Positions 26,060 through 35,146 of a stretch of 64,000 bases of DNA are shown one piece after another. A program made the position numbers and the translations under genes. The notes beneath the pieces were generated by a model. That model was not told the DNA's origin. It saw nothing but the letters and a program-made list of their open reading frames with translations, and ran no database searches. The stretch is taken from the NCBI RefSeq assembly GCF_041912895.1, contig NZ_JAYSGI010000002.1:62001-126000 (forward strand), in the 5' to 3' direction. The first letter of the stretch is position 1. Each line of letters begins with the position of its first letter. Source of the stretch: Pelagerythrobacter sp041912895 (GTDB taxonomy: Bacteria; Pseudomonadota; Alphaproteobacteria; Sphingomonadales; Sphingomonadaceae).

Positions 26060-26860
26060 TCAGGGCTCTCGCTCAGCGCCGCCCACCTCCAACGCGCGGA
26101 TCGGTTTTGACGCGCCGCGTTCGTCGACGGCCACTAGCGTGAAGAGCGCCGTCGCAGCATGGGTGCGCGTTGCACTCAGAAGCTCTTCCGACCACAGTTC
26201 GACCGCGACGCGAACCGAGCTGCGCCCGGTCATCTTCACCTCGGCCACCAGCTCGACCATGTCGCCTTCCTGGATCGGCGCGACGAAGTCGACGCGGTCG
26301 GACGAGGCCATTACCAGGACCTCGCGCGCATGGCGGGTGGCGGCGATGAAGGCCGCCTTGCCCATCATGCGCAGCGCATCGCCGCCGTAGAGCGTGCCGT
26401 AGTGGTTCGCCTGCCCCGGAAAGACCATCTCCGCGAGCCGGAGGATACGCCCCGGTTCCGCGGGACCGGCTGCAGCGATCGGCGGGAGCGGCAGCCGCGT
26501 GTCGGGCCCTTTTCTCGCCACCAGCGTGAAGCGGCCACGGGTGCACAGCCGCCGCTCGCCCGATACCGGCGCCTCGGCCACCAATTCGACCTCGACATCG
26601 AGCGAACTGGTGCCGACGCGCACCACGCGGCCGGTCACCTCGACCATGTCGCCCTCCTGCGCGGGGGCGGCGAAGTCGATCTTCTCCGACGAGGCGGTGA
26701 CGAAGGGCGCGCGGCCGTGGCGCGAGGCGGCGAGGAACGCCACCTTGTCCATGTGCGCCAGCGCGACCCCGCCGAACAGCGTCCCATGATGGTTCGTATC
26801 GCCGGGGAAGACGATGTCGATCAATTGCACGGCAGCCCGCGCGCCCTCTGTCTCGTTCAT
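26060..26860 (-). CDS. Acyl-CoA thioesterase with two hot-dog domains
   Basis: A 266-residue tandem hot-dog thioesterase. Each half has the same signature: DTNHHGTLFGGVALAHMDKV (about 20-40) and QANHYGTLYGGDALRMMGK (about 150-170), both with the N-H-x-G-T-x-x-G-G core seen in YciA/BACH-type enzymes. It hydrolyses acyl-CoA to free acid and CoA. ATG 26860 starts four bases after the metE stop, with GGAGG inside the metE end, so it is probably cotranscribed with metE. Confidence 0.9.
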   Translation of the reverse strand: MNETEGARAAVQLIDIVFPGDTNHHGTLFGGVALAHMDKVAFLAASRHGRAPFVTASSEKIDFAAPAQEGDMVEVTGRVVRVGTSSLDVEVELVAEAPVSGERRLCTRGRFTLVARKGPDTRLPLPPIAAAGPAEPGRILRLAEMVFPGQANHYGTLYGGDALRMMGKAAFIAATRHAREVLVMASSDRVDFVAPIQEGDMVELVAEVKMTGRSSVRVAVELWSEELLSATRTHAATALFTLVAVDERGASKPIRALEVGGAEREP

Positions 26861-26864
26861 CGGA

Positions 26865-29168
26865 TCAGGCCTCCACTCGTGCTTCGGCGCGCAGCGTTCG
26901 TGCGGCCGACACCATCGCCGCAATCGCCGGCCGGACCTCGTCCCAACCGCGGGTCTTGAGCCCGCAGTCCGGATTGACCCAGAGCTGTTCGGGGCGCAGG
27001 TGCTTCTGCGCCAACCGCATCAACGCGACCATCTCCTGTTCGTCCGGCACGCGCGCGGAGTGAATGTCGTAGACCCCCGGCCCGATCGCACTGGGATAGC
27101 GGTAGCGGGCGAAGGCCTCGAGCAGCTCCATCTGCGACCGCGCGGTCTCGATCGAGATCACGTCGGTGTCCATTGCTCCGATCGAGGGCAGGATGTCGTT
27201 GAACTCCGAATAGCACATGTGCGTGTGGATCTGCGTCGCATTGCCGACCCCGGCGGCGGCAAGCCTGAAGCAGTCCACCGCCCAGTCCAGATAGCGCTGC
27301 CAGTCGCGCTGGCGCAACGGCAGGCCTTCGCGCAGCGCCGCTTCGTCGATCTGGATCGCCTTGCAGCCTGCGGCTTCGAGGTCGAGCACGTCGTCGCGGA
27401 TCGCGAGCGCGATCTGGCGACAGCTCGCTTCGCGCGGCTGGTCGTCGCGCACGAAGCTCCAGTTGAGGATCGTGACCGGGCCGGTGAGCATGCCCTTGAC
27501 CGGCCTGTCGGTCAGCCCTTGCGCAAAGCGCCACCAGTCGACCGTCATCGGCTCGGGCCGCGACACGTCGCCATAGAGGATCGGGGGGCGAACGCAGCGC
27601 GAGCCGTAGCTCTGCACCCAGCCGTTCACGGTGAAGGCGAAACCGGCGAGCTTCTCGCCGAAGTACTGGACCATGTCGTTGCGTTCGAACTCGCCGTGGA
27701 CGAGCATGTCGAGGCCGACTTCCTCCTGCCAGCGGATCGCGCGCTCGGTTTCCTCGCGCAGGAACGCGCCGTAACTCGCCGTGTCGAGCACGCCGCGGTT
27801 GTGCTCGGCGCGCGCCTTGCGCACGGCGGCGGTCTGCGGCAACGAGCCGATGGTGGTGGTCGGGAAAGCCGGAAGATCGAGCACTTCGGCCTGCGCGCTG
27901 ATCCGGTCGGCGTGCCCGGCGCGGCGCTCGCGCATGTCGGATGTGAGCGCCCCGATCCGTTCGCCGACCGCGCGGTCGTGGATGCGCGTGGCGGTCTTGC
28001 GCGCAGCGCTGGCACGTGCGGCGACCGCCAGTTCGTCCGCCACGCTGTCGCGACCGTCGTCGAGCGCCCGCCGCAACAGGTCGAGCTCCCCGATCTTCTG
28101 CACCGCGAAGGCGAGCCACTGCTTGAGTTCGTCGTCGAGCTTGCCTTCCAGTTCGAGATCGACCGGTACGTGCAACAGCGAGCACGATGGCGCGAGGATC
28201 AGGTCGCGCTGCGCGGCCAGGGGTTCCAGCCGATCGAGCAGCGCGGCAACATCGGCGCGCCAGATGTTCCGGCCGTCGACCACGCCGAGCGAGAGCAGGC
28301 GATCCTTCGGCACCGCCTTGAGCACCGCGTCGAGCTGCTCGGGCGCGCGCACCAGATCGATGTGCAGCCCCGCGACCGGCAATGAGGCTGCGAGCGACAG
28401 GTTGTCTTCCAGCCCGCCGAAATAGGTGGTGAGCATGACTTTCGGCCCGGCGCGACCGAGCTTGGCGTAGGCGCGGGTGAAGGCCCTGCGCTGGCGCTCG
28501 GACAGATCGGTAACCAGGATCGACTCGTCGATCTGCACCCATTCCGCCCCGGCGTGCCGGAGCAGGCCAAGCAGCGTGGCGTAGTGCGCGAGGACATCGT
28601 CGAGCAGGTCGAAGGGGTCGATGCCCTGCCCCTTGGCGAGGCTCAGCCAGGTGATGGGGCCCAGCAGCACGGGGCGCGTTTCGAAGCCTTGCGCCCTGGC
28701 TTCGCGATATTCCTCGAGCGGCTCGAGCCTGCCGAGTTGGAGCCTGGCGCCCGGTTCGATCTCGGGGACGATGAAATGGTAGTTGGTATCGAACCACTTG
28801 GTCATTTCGCCCGCGGTGACGCTGCCGTGCGCGTGGCCGCAATCCGCCCCGCCCGTACTGCCCCGCGCCATCGCGAAATAAGTATCGAGCCCGGCGTCCT
28901 CGGCGCTTTCCACATCGTAGCGCGCCGGGATGGCGCCCAGCATCATGCTGGTGTCGAGCACGTGATCGTAGAGCGAGAAATCGTTCGACGGCAGCCAGTC
29001 GGCGCCCAGCGCCTTTTGACGCGCCCAGGCGGCGGTCCTCAGGCCGGCGGCGGCTTCTTCGAGTTCGGTCTGCGTGATCTTGCCGGCCCAGAACTTCTCG
29101 AGCGCGAACTTCAGTTCGCGGCGTGGGCCGATGCGGGGAAACCCCATGGTAGCTACGGAAACGGTCAT
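26865..29168 (-). CDS. metE: Cobalamin-independent methionine synthase
   Basis: Transfers the methyl group of 5-methyltetrahydropteroyl-polyglutamate to homocysteine without B12. The 767-residue protein has the N-terminal MGFPRIGPRRELK motif and the C-terminal zinc site (HTHMCYSEFND and NPDCGLKTRGW). ATG 29168 is nine bases after GGGG; an ATG two codons upstream (29174) is too close to it. Longer frames upstream run through the riboswitch and are not real. Regulation is layered: a palindromic operator (29524-29543), a cobalamin riboswitch, and a hairpin over the ribosome site (29178-29194). Confidence 0.97.
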   Translation of the reverse strand: MTVSVATMGFPRIGPRRELKFALEKFWAGKITQTELEEAAAGLRTAAWARQKALGADWLPSNDFSLYDHVLDTSMMLGAIPARYDVESAEDAGLDTYFAMARGSTGGADCGHAHGSVTAGEMTKWFDTNYHFIVPEIEPGARLQLGRLEPLEEYREARAQGFETRPVLLGPITWLSLAKGQGIDPFDLLDDVLAHYATLLGLLRHAGAEWVQIDESILVTDLSERQRRAFTRAYAKLGRAGPKVMLTTYFGGLEDNLSLAASLPVAGLHIDLVRAPEQLDAVLKAVPKDRLLSLGVVDGRNIWRADVAALLDRLEPLAAQRDLILAPSCSLLHVPVDLELEGKLDDELKQWLAFAVQKIGELDLLRRALDDGRDSVADELAVAARASAARKTATRIHDRAVGERIGALTSDMRERRAGHADRISAQAEVLDLPAFPTTTIGSLPQTAAVRKARAEHNRGVLDTASYGAFLREETERAIRWQEEVGLDMLVHGEFERNDMVQYFGEKLAGFAFTVNGWVQSYGSRCVRPPILYGDVSRPEPMTVDWWRFAQGLTDRPVKGMLTGPVTILNWSFVRDDQPREASCRQIALAIRDDVLDLEAAGCKAIQIDEAALREGLPLRQRDWQRYLDWAVDCFRLAAAGVGNATQIHTHMCYSEFNDILPSIGAMDTDVISIETARSQMELLEAFARYRYPSAIGPGVYDIHSARVPDEQEMVALMRLAQKHLRPEQLWVNPDCGLKTRGWDEVRPAIAAMVSAARTLRAEARVEA

Positions 29169-29177
29169 CTTCATATA

Positions 29178-29194
29178 CCCCGATGAAGACGGGG
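29178..29194 (-). promoter_or_regulatory. Hairpin sequestering the metE ribosome site
   Basis: CCCCG (29178-29182) and CGGGG (29190-29194) pair around a 7-base loop. On the transcript the GGGG nearest metE is its likely ribosome-binding sequence, so this stem could be the off-state of the cobalamin riboswitch. Inference from position. Confidence 0.5.
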
Positions 29195-29289
29195 CGACCG
29201 ATCGGGCGCGCGCGCCGGACGCGCGGCGGGAAGCCCGGACGCGCGCCATGCAAGCGACCAGACCGGGCACCCCGCCGGTGGACGTTATC

Positions 29290-29480
29290 GCGTCGGAGGC
29301 AGGTCTCCTGGCTCGCGGGTCGACACGGAGCGGTCCGTCTTCCCGGAGGCGAGCCCCAGTGACATGAATGGACCGCCGCTCGCCGCTTACAGTTGCGGGG
29401 GCAGCGCCGGCCTTGCCCCTGTCGAGGCGCACCGGCTTCCCGTCTTAGCTCCGGCGCGGCGAACCGGCCGGAGAACCTCG
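29290..29480 (-). promoter_or_regulatory. Cobalamin riboswitch in the metE leader
   Basis: Read on the minus strand, the conserved blocks occur in order: GGTTCTCCGG at the start, GGGAAGCCGGT, CCGCAACTGTAAGC, CATGTCACTGGG, GGGAAGACGG, and ACCCGCGAGCCAGGAGACC with CTGCCTCC at the 3' end. These are the B12-box and surrounding core of the cobalamin aptamer. It lies just upstream of the B12-independent methionine synthase, the classic arrangement by which cobalamin represses metE. Confidence 0.95.
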
Positions 29481-29523
29481 ACGCAAGCGCAATCGGCGCT
29501 TTGCTCGACCGCGTCAAGAGTGC

Positions 29524-29543
29524 ATATAAGGATTTCTTTATAT
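29524..29543. promoter_or_regulatory. Palindromic operator before metE (SahR-like)
   Basis: A 20-bp near-palindrome, ATATAAGGATTTCTTTATAT, upstream of the riboswitch. It matches the site before metK in 16 of 20 positions (same half-sites, differing at centre and edges), which points to a shared methionine-cycle regulator. Confidence 0.65.
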
Positions 29544-29592
29544 CCCTCCCAAGCCCCGTTCAGTTCATCGGCAGCCGACTGCCTCAACGAAG

Positions 29593-30015
29593 TCAATCTG
29601 CCCGCGTCCAAACTTTGGTCCGACAGAACATCATTACACAGCCTTTCACCTGGAGATTTCCATTTGGAAGTAACGTGAGCTTACCCGAGCGTCCCCCGTC
29701 CCCAGTCTCAGGATCGTACACCGGACCGCCCGTCCATTCGGCCGGTCCGCCGCTGAAATTTTTCAGCACGACTAGGCCTTTGATGCGACGTGAGCGGAGC
29801 TTTGCATCGGAATTGCGGACATCTCGCAGATCGGGGTTGGTCTTAAGTCGCGAGGCGGCCGCCACTTTGCCGCAATAGGCGTTGCCACATCGATAGATCT
29901 CGACTTTGCCGCCTTCGCTTCCGGTGTTCCATAGTCCCGTAATATCTCTGGCTTCGGCCATCGCGGGGACAGCGAGCAGACCAGCGACCGCGAAAGCGAG
30001 TATCATCCTCTTCAC
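29593..30015 (-). CDS. DUF2147 exported protein
   Basis: A 140-residue exported protein with a signal peptide at about residues 1-22 (LAFAVAGLLAVPAMAEA). The mature part (DITGLWNTGSEGGKVEIYRCG ... LPNGNLQVKGCVMMFC) matches the DUF2147 family: small beta-rich periplasmic proteins with conserved Cys and the ending VKGC. Function unknown. ATG 30015 overlaps the stop of the PF10118 gene by four bases. Confidence 0.85.
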   Translation of the reverse strand: MKRMILAFAVAGLLAVPAMAEARDITGLWNTGSEGGKVEIYRCGNAYCGKVAAASRLKTNPDLRDVRNSDAKLRSRRIKGLVVLKNFSGGPAEWTGGPVYDPETGDGGRSGKLTLLPNGNLQVKGCVMMFCRTKVWTRAD

Positions 30016-30863
30016 GTCGTAACTCCCTTGCCTGTATCAAGCTCGAGCTCTGCAAGAGCGGCTTTCAACAGGTGACGATCATCCACCTGCCACGGATGAA
30101 ATCCCGGTCGCATGTAGATGAAAACTTCGGCGAGCAGCTTCCGCATCGGTCCGGGACGGCCGTAAAGATATGCCAGGAGTTTCGCCCACGTTGGCACGTT
30201 ATTCTTCCCATCCTGCGCGAGCAAATCCGCCGTGTTGCGATATATGACATAGTGGAAGCGCATGCTGGTTACGGCCATTACCGCACTGCGTTTGAGCCAA
30301 CGGCGAAATCGCGTCATCTTGCGTGTCGCGACGAGATAGGTGTCGAACGCGACTGCCTTATGCTCGATTTCCTCGATCGCATGCCATTTCCACAAGCGAG
30401 CAGGTTCTTCGGACGCACCCTCGAGATGCAGTGGGTCGGCCAGGAGGTCATTCGCGAGCGTGGCCGTAAAGTGCTCGAGAGCACACGTCGCGGCGAGTTG
30501 CTGCACGGGTGAACGTCGCCGGGCCCAGCTGATTGTGCGGCGCGCACGTTCTTCCAGCGGTGCGATATCGAATCCTGCTTCGGCAGCCTGGCGATTGAAC
30601 ACGACATGCTCGCGAGTGTGCATCGATTCCTGATAGATGAAATCCTCGATCTGCTCGCGAAGCAGTTCCGGCGTTTCGTCCTTGAAGTGGCGCACCGCGG
30701 TCATGAAGAACTTCTCGCCCACGGGGAATGTCGACGACAGGGCGTTGAAAAAGGCGGTTCGGCCAGCATCTCCTCCGTGCCACCAGCGGTCTAGGGCGAC
30801 ATCCCTTCCAAATCGCAGGTCGCGCCTGTGGATGCTATCCGGTTCAGGTGTCACAGCGGACAT
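30012..30863 (-). CDS. PF10118-type predicted metal-dependent hydrolase
   Basis: A 283-residue all-helical protein of the 'predicted metal-dependent hydrolase' (PF10118) family. Metal-ligand candidates form ferritin-like motifs: YQESMHTREH (about 78-87), ALEHFTA and WHAIEEIEHKA. Members often sit beside lipid or hydrocarbon genes in sphingomonads and mycobacteria; the reaction is not established. It is divergent from the TonB receptor, and a perfect inverted repeat lies 20 bases before its start. Confidence 0.8.
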   Translation of the reverse strand: MSAVTPEPDSIHRRDLRFGRDVALDRWWHGGDAGRTAFFNALSSTFPVGEKFFMTAVRHFKDETPELLREQIEDFIYQESMHTREHVVFNRQAAEAGFDIAPLEERARRTISWARRRSPVQQLAATCALEHFTATLANDLLADPLHLEGASEEPARLWKWHAIEEIEHKAVAFDTYLVATRKMTRFRRWLKRSAVMAVTSMRFHYVIYRNTADLLAQDGKNNVPTWAKLLAYLYGRPGPMRKLLAEVFIYMRPGFHPWQVDDRHLLKAALAELELDTGKGVTT

Positions 30864-31257
30864 CGTCGAGGGCTCCAGTACAATATTTACACTGATGTAA
30901 ATATCTAATCGCTGATCAGTAGCAAGCGATATTTTCGCACTTTCCGCTCGAAGCGAGATCCATCTACGAAATTTAAGCTTCTACTACATGGCCTTAGGCG
31001 AATTTTCCCAGAAGCCGAAAATTACCGGTGACGGCAACACCGAGCGCGACAACGATCCTTGTTGACATCGTTGTTAGTGATGATAGCGTTTGGAGCGTTT
31101 GGAGCGTTGGGTCGGTAGCGGGCGCGACAGGTTTCGCCGAGCGTGGGTGGAAGCCTTCTGGCTTTAGGCCTGCACGACACGACAACGAAAATACGTTCCT
31201 GCCGGGGTCGGCTCTCGTCGGTCCGGACAATGGGGCAAAAAACGGGGAGAGGACTTG
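30864..31257. other. Divergent promoter region, PF10118 gene / TonB receptor
   Basis: These 394 bases are less GC-rich than the surroundings. They hold the palindrome at 30883-30904, an AT-rich stretch to about 31010, and a small tandem repeat near 31085-31110 (AGCGTTTGG twice, then AGCGTTGG). No convincing gene; the frames that remain open have no family resemblance. Confidence 0.5.
30883..30904. promoter_or_regulatory. Perfect inverted repeat, likely repressor operator
   Basis: ATATTTACA and its exact complement TGTAAATAT flank a 4-base centre CTGA. Position between the divergent PF10118 and TonB-receptor genes suggests an operator. The TetR-type protein encoded at 37562-38242 is a natural candidate ligand, but that is inference. 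Confidence 0.6.
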
Positions 31258-34200
31258 ATGGGAAGTTTCCTGGCTCGCGCAGCGTGCACGACAAGCATTA
31301 TTGCCATTGCCGCGTTCGGCGCGGTGCCCGGTCAAGCGCAAGACGCCGCGCAGCCTGCTGCGACCATCGGCGCGATCGGCGGCGATGAAGTCGAGCCGGG
31401 TGGGAACGTGATCATCGTCACGGCGCAAAAGCGTGAGGAATCCATTCTCGACGTGCCGATCGCCATTTCGGCGATATCGGCCGAAGCACTCGATAATCAG
31501 AAGATCGAGGGTGGTTCGGAGTTGCTGCGAGCCGTTCCCAATGTGAACTTCTCGAAGTCGAACTTCAGCATGTACAATTTCTCGATCCGCGGCATCGGCA
31601 CGAAATCGATTTCCGCATCATCGGATCCGGCAGTCGCTGTGAGTTTCAATAATACCCCGCTGATTCGCAATCGCCTGTTCGAATCCGAGTTCTTCGATAT
31701 GGCGCGGGTCGAGGTTCTGAGGGGGCCGCAAGGAACGCTTTACGGTCGCAACGCGACCGGCGGTGTCGTCAATCTCATTCCGGCGATGCCGACGTCGGAG
31801 TTCGAAGGCGAAATCAGCGGAGAGGTGGGGAGCTACGAAACCAGGCGCCTTGGCGGAATGATAAATATTCCGATCGGCGACGCCCTCGCCTTTCGCGCGG
31901 CAGGAGCTTGGACCAAGCGCAAGGGCTACGACTACAACACGTTCACCCGTAACGATGTGAACGGTCGCGATCTCTGGTCGACGAGAGCGATTCTCGAATG
32001 GGAGCCGAGCGACCGTTTCAGGGCCAATCTGATCTGGCAGCATTTCGAGGAGGACGACAACAGATCGCGGACGGGCAAGAACCTGTGCACGCGTGATCCG
32101 GGCAAGACCATGATCGGCGACACGCCGGTTCCGGGTGTCACTCCGTTCGAACCGATCCCGCTATCCTCCAAGTTCAGCCAGGGTTGCCTGCCGCGATCAC
32201 TGTACGACGACGACGCTTTCGGAGCGCCCAATGCAGAAGCGCTCGCATTCATCGCCGCCGGGCGGCTTGTCGTCACTATGGGGCTGGACCCGACGACCGG
32301 AGAGGTAGTGCCGGCCTTTCTCTCCGGCGATCCCTTTGCGAATGTTGTGCAATCGCGAAATCTTCGAGAAATCGAAACCAGTTACGACCCCGTTTTTCGT
32401 GCCAAGAATGATCTAGTCCAATTCAATGCCGATTTCGACGTTTCGGATGGTTTGACGTTTGTTTCTCAGACCGCATACGCACGCGATCGCTATTATTCGT
32501 CCCAAGACTATAACAGGTTCGTGTCGGATCCGATTTTCAATGACACCTCGGGCCTTGTGGATCTTTTCTTCGGCGCACCAATAAGCCAAGAGTTTGCGGC
32601 ACCTGGAGGAGTGTTCACCGACCCCCAACTTGGAGCGTCGAACCGTCTTCTAGCAATCGACATCAGCCGTTCCCGTAACCGTCAGTGGTCGCAGGAATTT
32701 CGCCTGCAATCGGAGTGGGACGGGCCTTTCAATTTCAATATCGGTGCCAACTACCTGAATTTCAAAACTCAAGATGATTATTTCGTACTGAACAACGCTT
32801 TCTCATACATCGCCTACAACCTTTACAATAGAAAGGGCGCTCCTCCGGAATACGTCGACTGCAATCCAGACACCACGGAATTCGACTGTGTTTATGTCGA
32901 CCCCAACCCACTGGGTAATCTAAATGAGCTGGGCCATAACTATTTTTTGAGCCGGAACCTGGTCACGACAGAATCCTGGGCCGCCTTTGCCGAAGGTTAT
33001 TTCAATGTCACGAACAATGTGAAAATCACAGCCGGCATTCGGTTCACGAAAGACAAGAAAACAACCACGCCGGTTTCCAGCCAGCTGCTGCTTGGGGCCG
33101 GCACGAACGGAACGAGTGGCGGGTCGATCGCCGGGGGTTACCCCGAAGATCCTGATGTTGTCCAGAAATGGTCGGAGCCCACCGGTAGGCTTGTCGTAGA
33201 TTGGCAGCCTGATGTGAGCTTTTCCGACGACACGCTGGTTTATGCTTCCATCTCGCGCGGCTATAAAGGCGGCGGTACCAATCCGCCCCAGCCGGATATC
33301 GACCCGTTCGTAGTGCAATTCCAGCCGCTGCCAGCGACTTTTGAGCCTGAGTATCTTACGGCTTTTGAGATCGGCACCAAGAACAGTTTCGACAACGGGC
33401 GGCTTACTCTCAGCGCGACGGGCTTCTACTACGATTATGAGGGTTACCAGATTTCCAAGATCGTCGATCGAATCTCGTTGAACGAGAATTTCGATGCGAC
33501 GAGTTGGGGGCTGGAGTTTGAGGCCGCCTGGCGGCCGTCGCGTGCCTTCCGTGTAGACAGCAACCTGGGATATCTCAAAACACGTCTCAAGGAAGGGGCG
33601 CAGTCCATCGACGTGATGAACCGGACGCAGGGTAATGAAGACTGGGTGTTGATCCGGCCCTGGTTGCAAATACCATCGAACTGCATTGCACCGCGCGAAC
33701 TGGTCGAAACCGTGCTGGCCAATCCGATTTCCGCGTTCGGCCTCGGATTCCCCGCGCTAGGCGCTTTCTGCGGTGGGTCGGCGGAAACGGGTGCGTACGA
33801 CCCCGACACCACCGGCCTCGATCTATCGCAATTCTATGGCTTCACGTACAACCCGCTGACCGATGCGCCCAATGGAGGCCGCGGCTTCTACGCCGATCTC
33901 GAAGGCAATGAGCTGCCCAATGCGCCGCGGCTGACCTTCAACATCGGCGCCCAATACACATTCTTTATCGAAGACGGAGATTGGGAACTGACATTCCGCG
34001 GGGACTATTACCGGCAGTCGAAGAGCTACGCACGGGTCTACAATACCGAGTACGATCGCCTAAAGGCCTGGGATAATGCAAACCTCGCGATAACCCTTGA
34101 AAGGCCCGCTTCACAGATCGCCTTCCAATTTTACGTGAAGAACGTCTTCAACGACACGCCGATCACGGATTTCTTCACAAACAGTGACGATTCCGGACTG

Positions 34201-34263
34201 AGCACGAATGTATTCACGCTCGATCCGAGGATTTTTGGCTTCAATGTCAGCAAGCGGTTTTAA
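31258..34263 (+). CDS. TonB-dependent outer-membrane receptor
   Basis: A 1001-residue receptor. Signal peptide about residues 1-25, then a TonB-box-like NVIIVTAQKREES, the plug domain (ISAISAEALDNQKI ... RVEVLRGPQGTLYGRNATGG) and a long beta barrel ending in FNVSKRF with a terminal Phe. ATG 31258 has a GAGAGGA ribosome site; a TTG directly precedes it. Such receptors in sphingomonads import siderophores, sugars, aromatics or lipids; the linked PF10118 and TetR genes hint at a hydrophobic substrate, not proven. GC is lower than in housekeeping neighbours. Confidence 0.94.
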   Translation: MGSFLARAACTTSIIAIAAFGAVPGQAQDAAQPAATIGAIGGDEVEPGGNVIIVTAQKREESILDVPIAISAISAEALDNQKIEGGSELLRAVPNVNFSKSNFSMYNFSIRGIGTKSISASSDPAVAVSFNNTPLIRNRLFESEFFDMARVEVLRGPQGTLYGRNATGGVVNLIPAMPTSEFEGEISGEVGSYETRRLGGMINIPIGDALAFRAAGAWTKRKGYDYNTFTRNDVNGRDLWSTRAILEWEPSDRFRANLIWQHFEEDDNRSRTGKNLCTRDPGKTMIGDTPVPGVTPFEPIPLSSKFSQGCLPRSLYDDDAFGAPNAEALAFIAAGRLVVTMGLDPTTGEVVPAFLSGDPFANVVQSRNLREIETSYDPVFRAKNDLVQFNADFDVSDGLTFVSQTAYARDRYYSSQDYNRFVSDPIFNDTSGLVDLFFGAPISQEFAAPGGVFTDPQLGASNRLLAIDISRSRNRQWSQEFRLQSEWDGPFNFNIGANYLNFKTQDDYFVLNNAFSYIAYNLYNRKGAPPEYVDCNPDTTEFDCVYVDPNPLGNLNELGHNYFLSRNLVTTESWAAFAEGYFNVTNNVKITAGIRFTKDKKTTTPVSSQLLLGAGTNGTSGGSIAGGYPEDPDVVQKWSEPTGRLVVDWQPDVSFSDDTLVYASISRGYKGGGTNPPQPDIDPFVVQFQPLPATFEPEYLTAFEIGTKNSFDNGRLTLSATGFYYDYEGYQISKIVDRISLNENFDATSWGLEFEAAWRPSRAFRVDSNLGYLKTRLKEGAQSIDVMNRTQGNEDWVLIRPWLQIPSNCIAPRELVETVLANPISAFGLGFPALGAFCGGSAETGAYDPDTTGLDLSQFYGFTYNPLTDAPNGGRGFYADLEGNELPNAPRLTFNIGAQYTFFIEDGDWELTFRGDYYRQSKSYARVYNTEYDRLKAWDNANLAITLERPASQIAFQFYVKNVFNDTPITDFFTNSDDSGLSTNVFTLDPRIFGFNVSKRF

Positions 34264-34391
34264 TTCTGTCGTGAGTCGCGCCTGCGCCATCTCCCAAATG
34301 CAGAAAGCAGGACGGCGCTCGCCGCAAAGTGGCCGGCAAGTTATATGAGGTTGCAATTAAAATGCGGAAGAAAGACATAATATATCCATAG

Positions 34392-34423
34392 TATTTATAT
34401 TGACATTCATGTCAGCGTAAATA
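34392..34423. promoter_or_regulatory. Nested palindrome before the small secreted-protein gene
   Basis: TGACAT and ATGTCA (34401-34406, 34409-34414) around a 2-base centre, flanked symmetrically by TATTTA and TAAATA. It lies about 55 bases before ATG 34478, a reasonable operator position. The outer TATTTA/TAAATA ends recall the site at 30883-30904, though the spacing differs. Confidence 0.5.
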
Positions 34424-34477
34424 TTATCGAGTCGCGGACTTTGAGTGCGCGGAACAAATAAAATGAGAGGATTCAGT

Positions 34478-34963
34478 ATGTTAAAGAAACTCGGAATCGC
34501 AGTCGGCGCTGTCGGGCTTTGTGCCGCTCCCGCAGCGATGGCGGACACCTACACGCCCGCGAGTACTTCGACGTTCTCTGGTCCCGTTACGGTCCAAAAG
34601 GACGGTCTCGCCTACAATTGCACTTTGACGGTCAACGTCGATGCCACGGCCGGATCCAGCGCTTCGGTAACCGGATCTCTGAGTGGTGCCTTTCCTTGCT
34701 CGCTGATTGCCGTAAATGGCACGGGCACCGCCTTCTACAACGGCACCAATCTGACTATCTCGGGTCTGGTGATCGATCCGCCGATCAGTTCGGGAACGTG
34801 CACCGGCCCCATCAGAACGGTGTGGGGAGGCAATTCGGTGTCGCCGCGCAGGATCACCTTGAGTGTTCCGCTATCGAACTCGTCTGCAACCAGCGGCGCC
34901 GCCTGTAAAATGGCCGGCACTCTGACGCAAACCGCGGGTGCTCCGGTCAGCATCACTCCGTGA
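34478..34963 (+). CDS. Small secreted protein, possibly PraB-like
   Basis: A 161-residue exported protein: signal peptide about 1-22 (IAVGAVGLCAAPAAMA), then a Ser/Thr/Gly-rich beta-type domain with four Cys (YNCTLTV, FPCSLI, GTCTGP, AACKMAG) and a C-terminal hydrophobic strand. The overall plan resembles PraB, a secreted protein tied to alkane growth in Pseudomonas, but residue-level similarity is weak by eye. GAGAGGA ends seven bases before ATG 34478; an upstream in-frame ATG at 34463 lacks a ribosome site. A strong terminator follows. Confidence 0.65.
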   Translation: MLKKLGIAVGAVGLCAAPAAMADTYTPASTSTFSGPVTVQKDGLAYNCTLTVNVDATAGSSASVTGSLSGAFPCSLIAVNGTGTAFYNGTNLTISGLVIDPPISSGTCTGPIRTVWGGNSVSPRRITLSVPLSNSSATSGAACKMAGTLTQTAGAPVSITP

Positions 34964-35002
34964 AAACACCTTTTCAGGGCAATTAGAAGCTCCTCAAACT
35001 GC

Positions 35003-35034
35003 AGAGGCGCGCGTCATTACGCGCGCCTCTTTTT
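35003..35034 (+). terminator. Rho-independent terminator after the small secreted-protein gene
   Basis: A perfect 12-bp stem (AGAGGCGCGCGT at 35003-35014 and its complement at 35019-35030), loop CATT, followed by TTTTT. A textbook intrinsic terminator for plus-strand transcripts. Confidence 0.92.
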
Positions 35035-35146
35035 CCCGTTGTCAGTCAGGTGGTGACAAGTTTTCCCTTAGGGCATTCCTATTCAAGTCAGTGCGCCTCT
35101 TCACCGGAAAAACTCATTACAGCCGACGCGGCTCAAGGCCGCTTTT

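Noticed and set aside
29175..29432. N-terminal extension of metE
   Set aside because: It lies over the cobalamin riboswitch and the family starts at TVSVATMGFPRIG.
31085..31110. Short tandem repeat considered as a CRISPR or operator array
   Set aside because: Units of nine bases without spacers, under three copies; no cas gene anywhere in the window.
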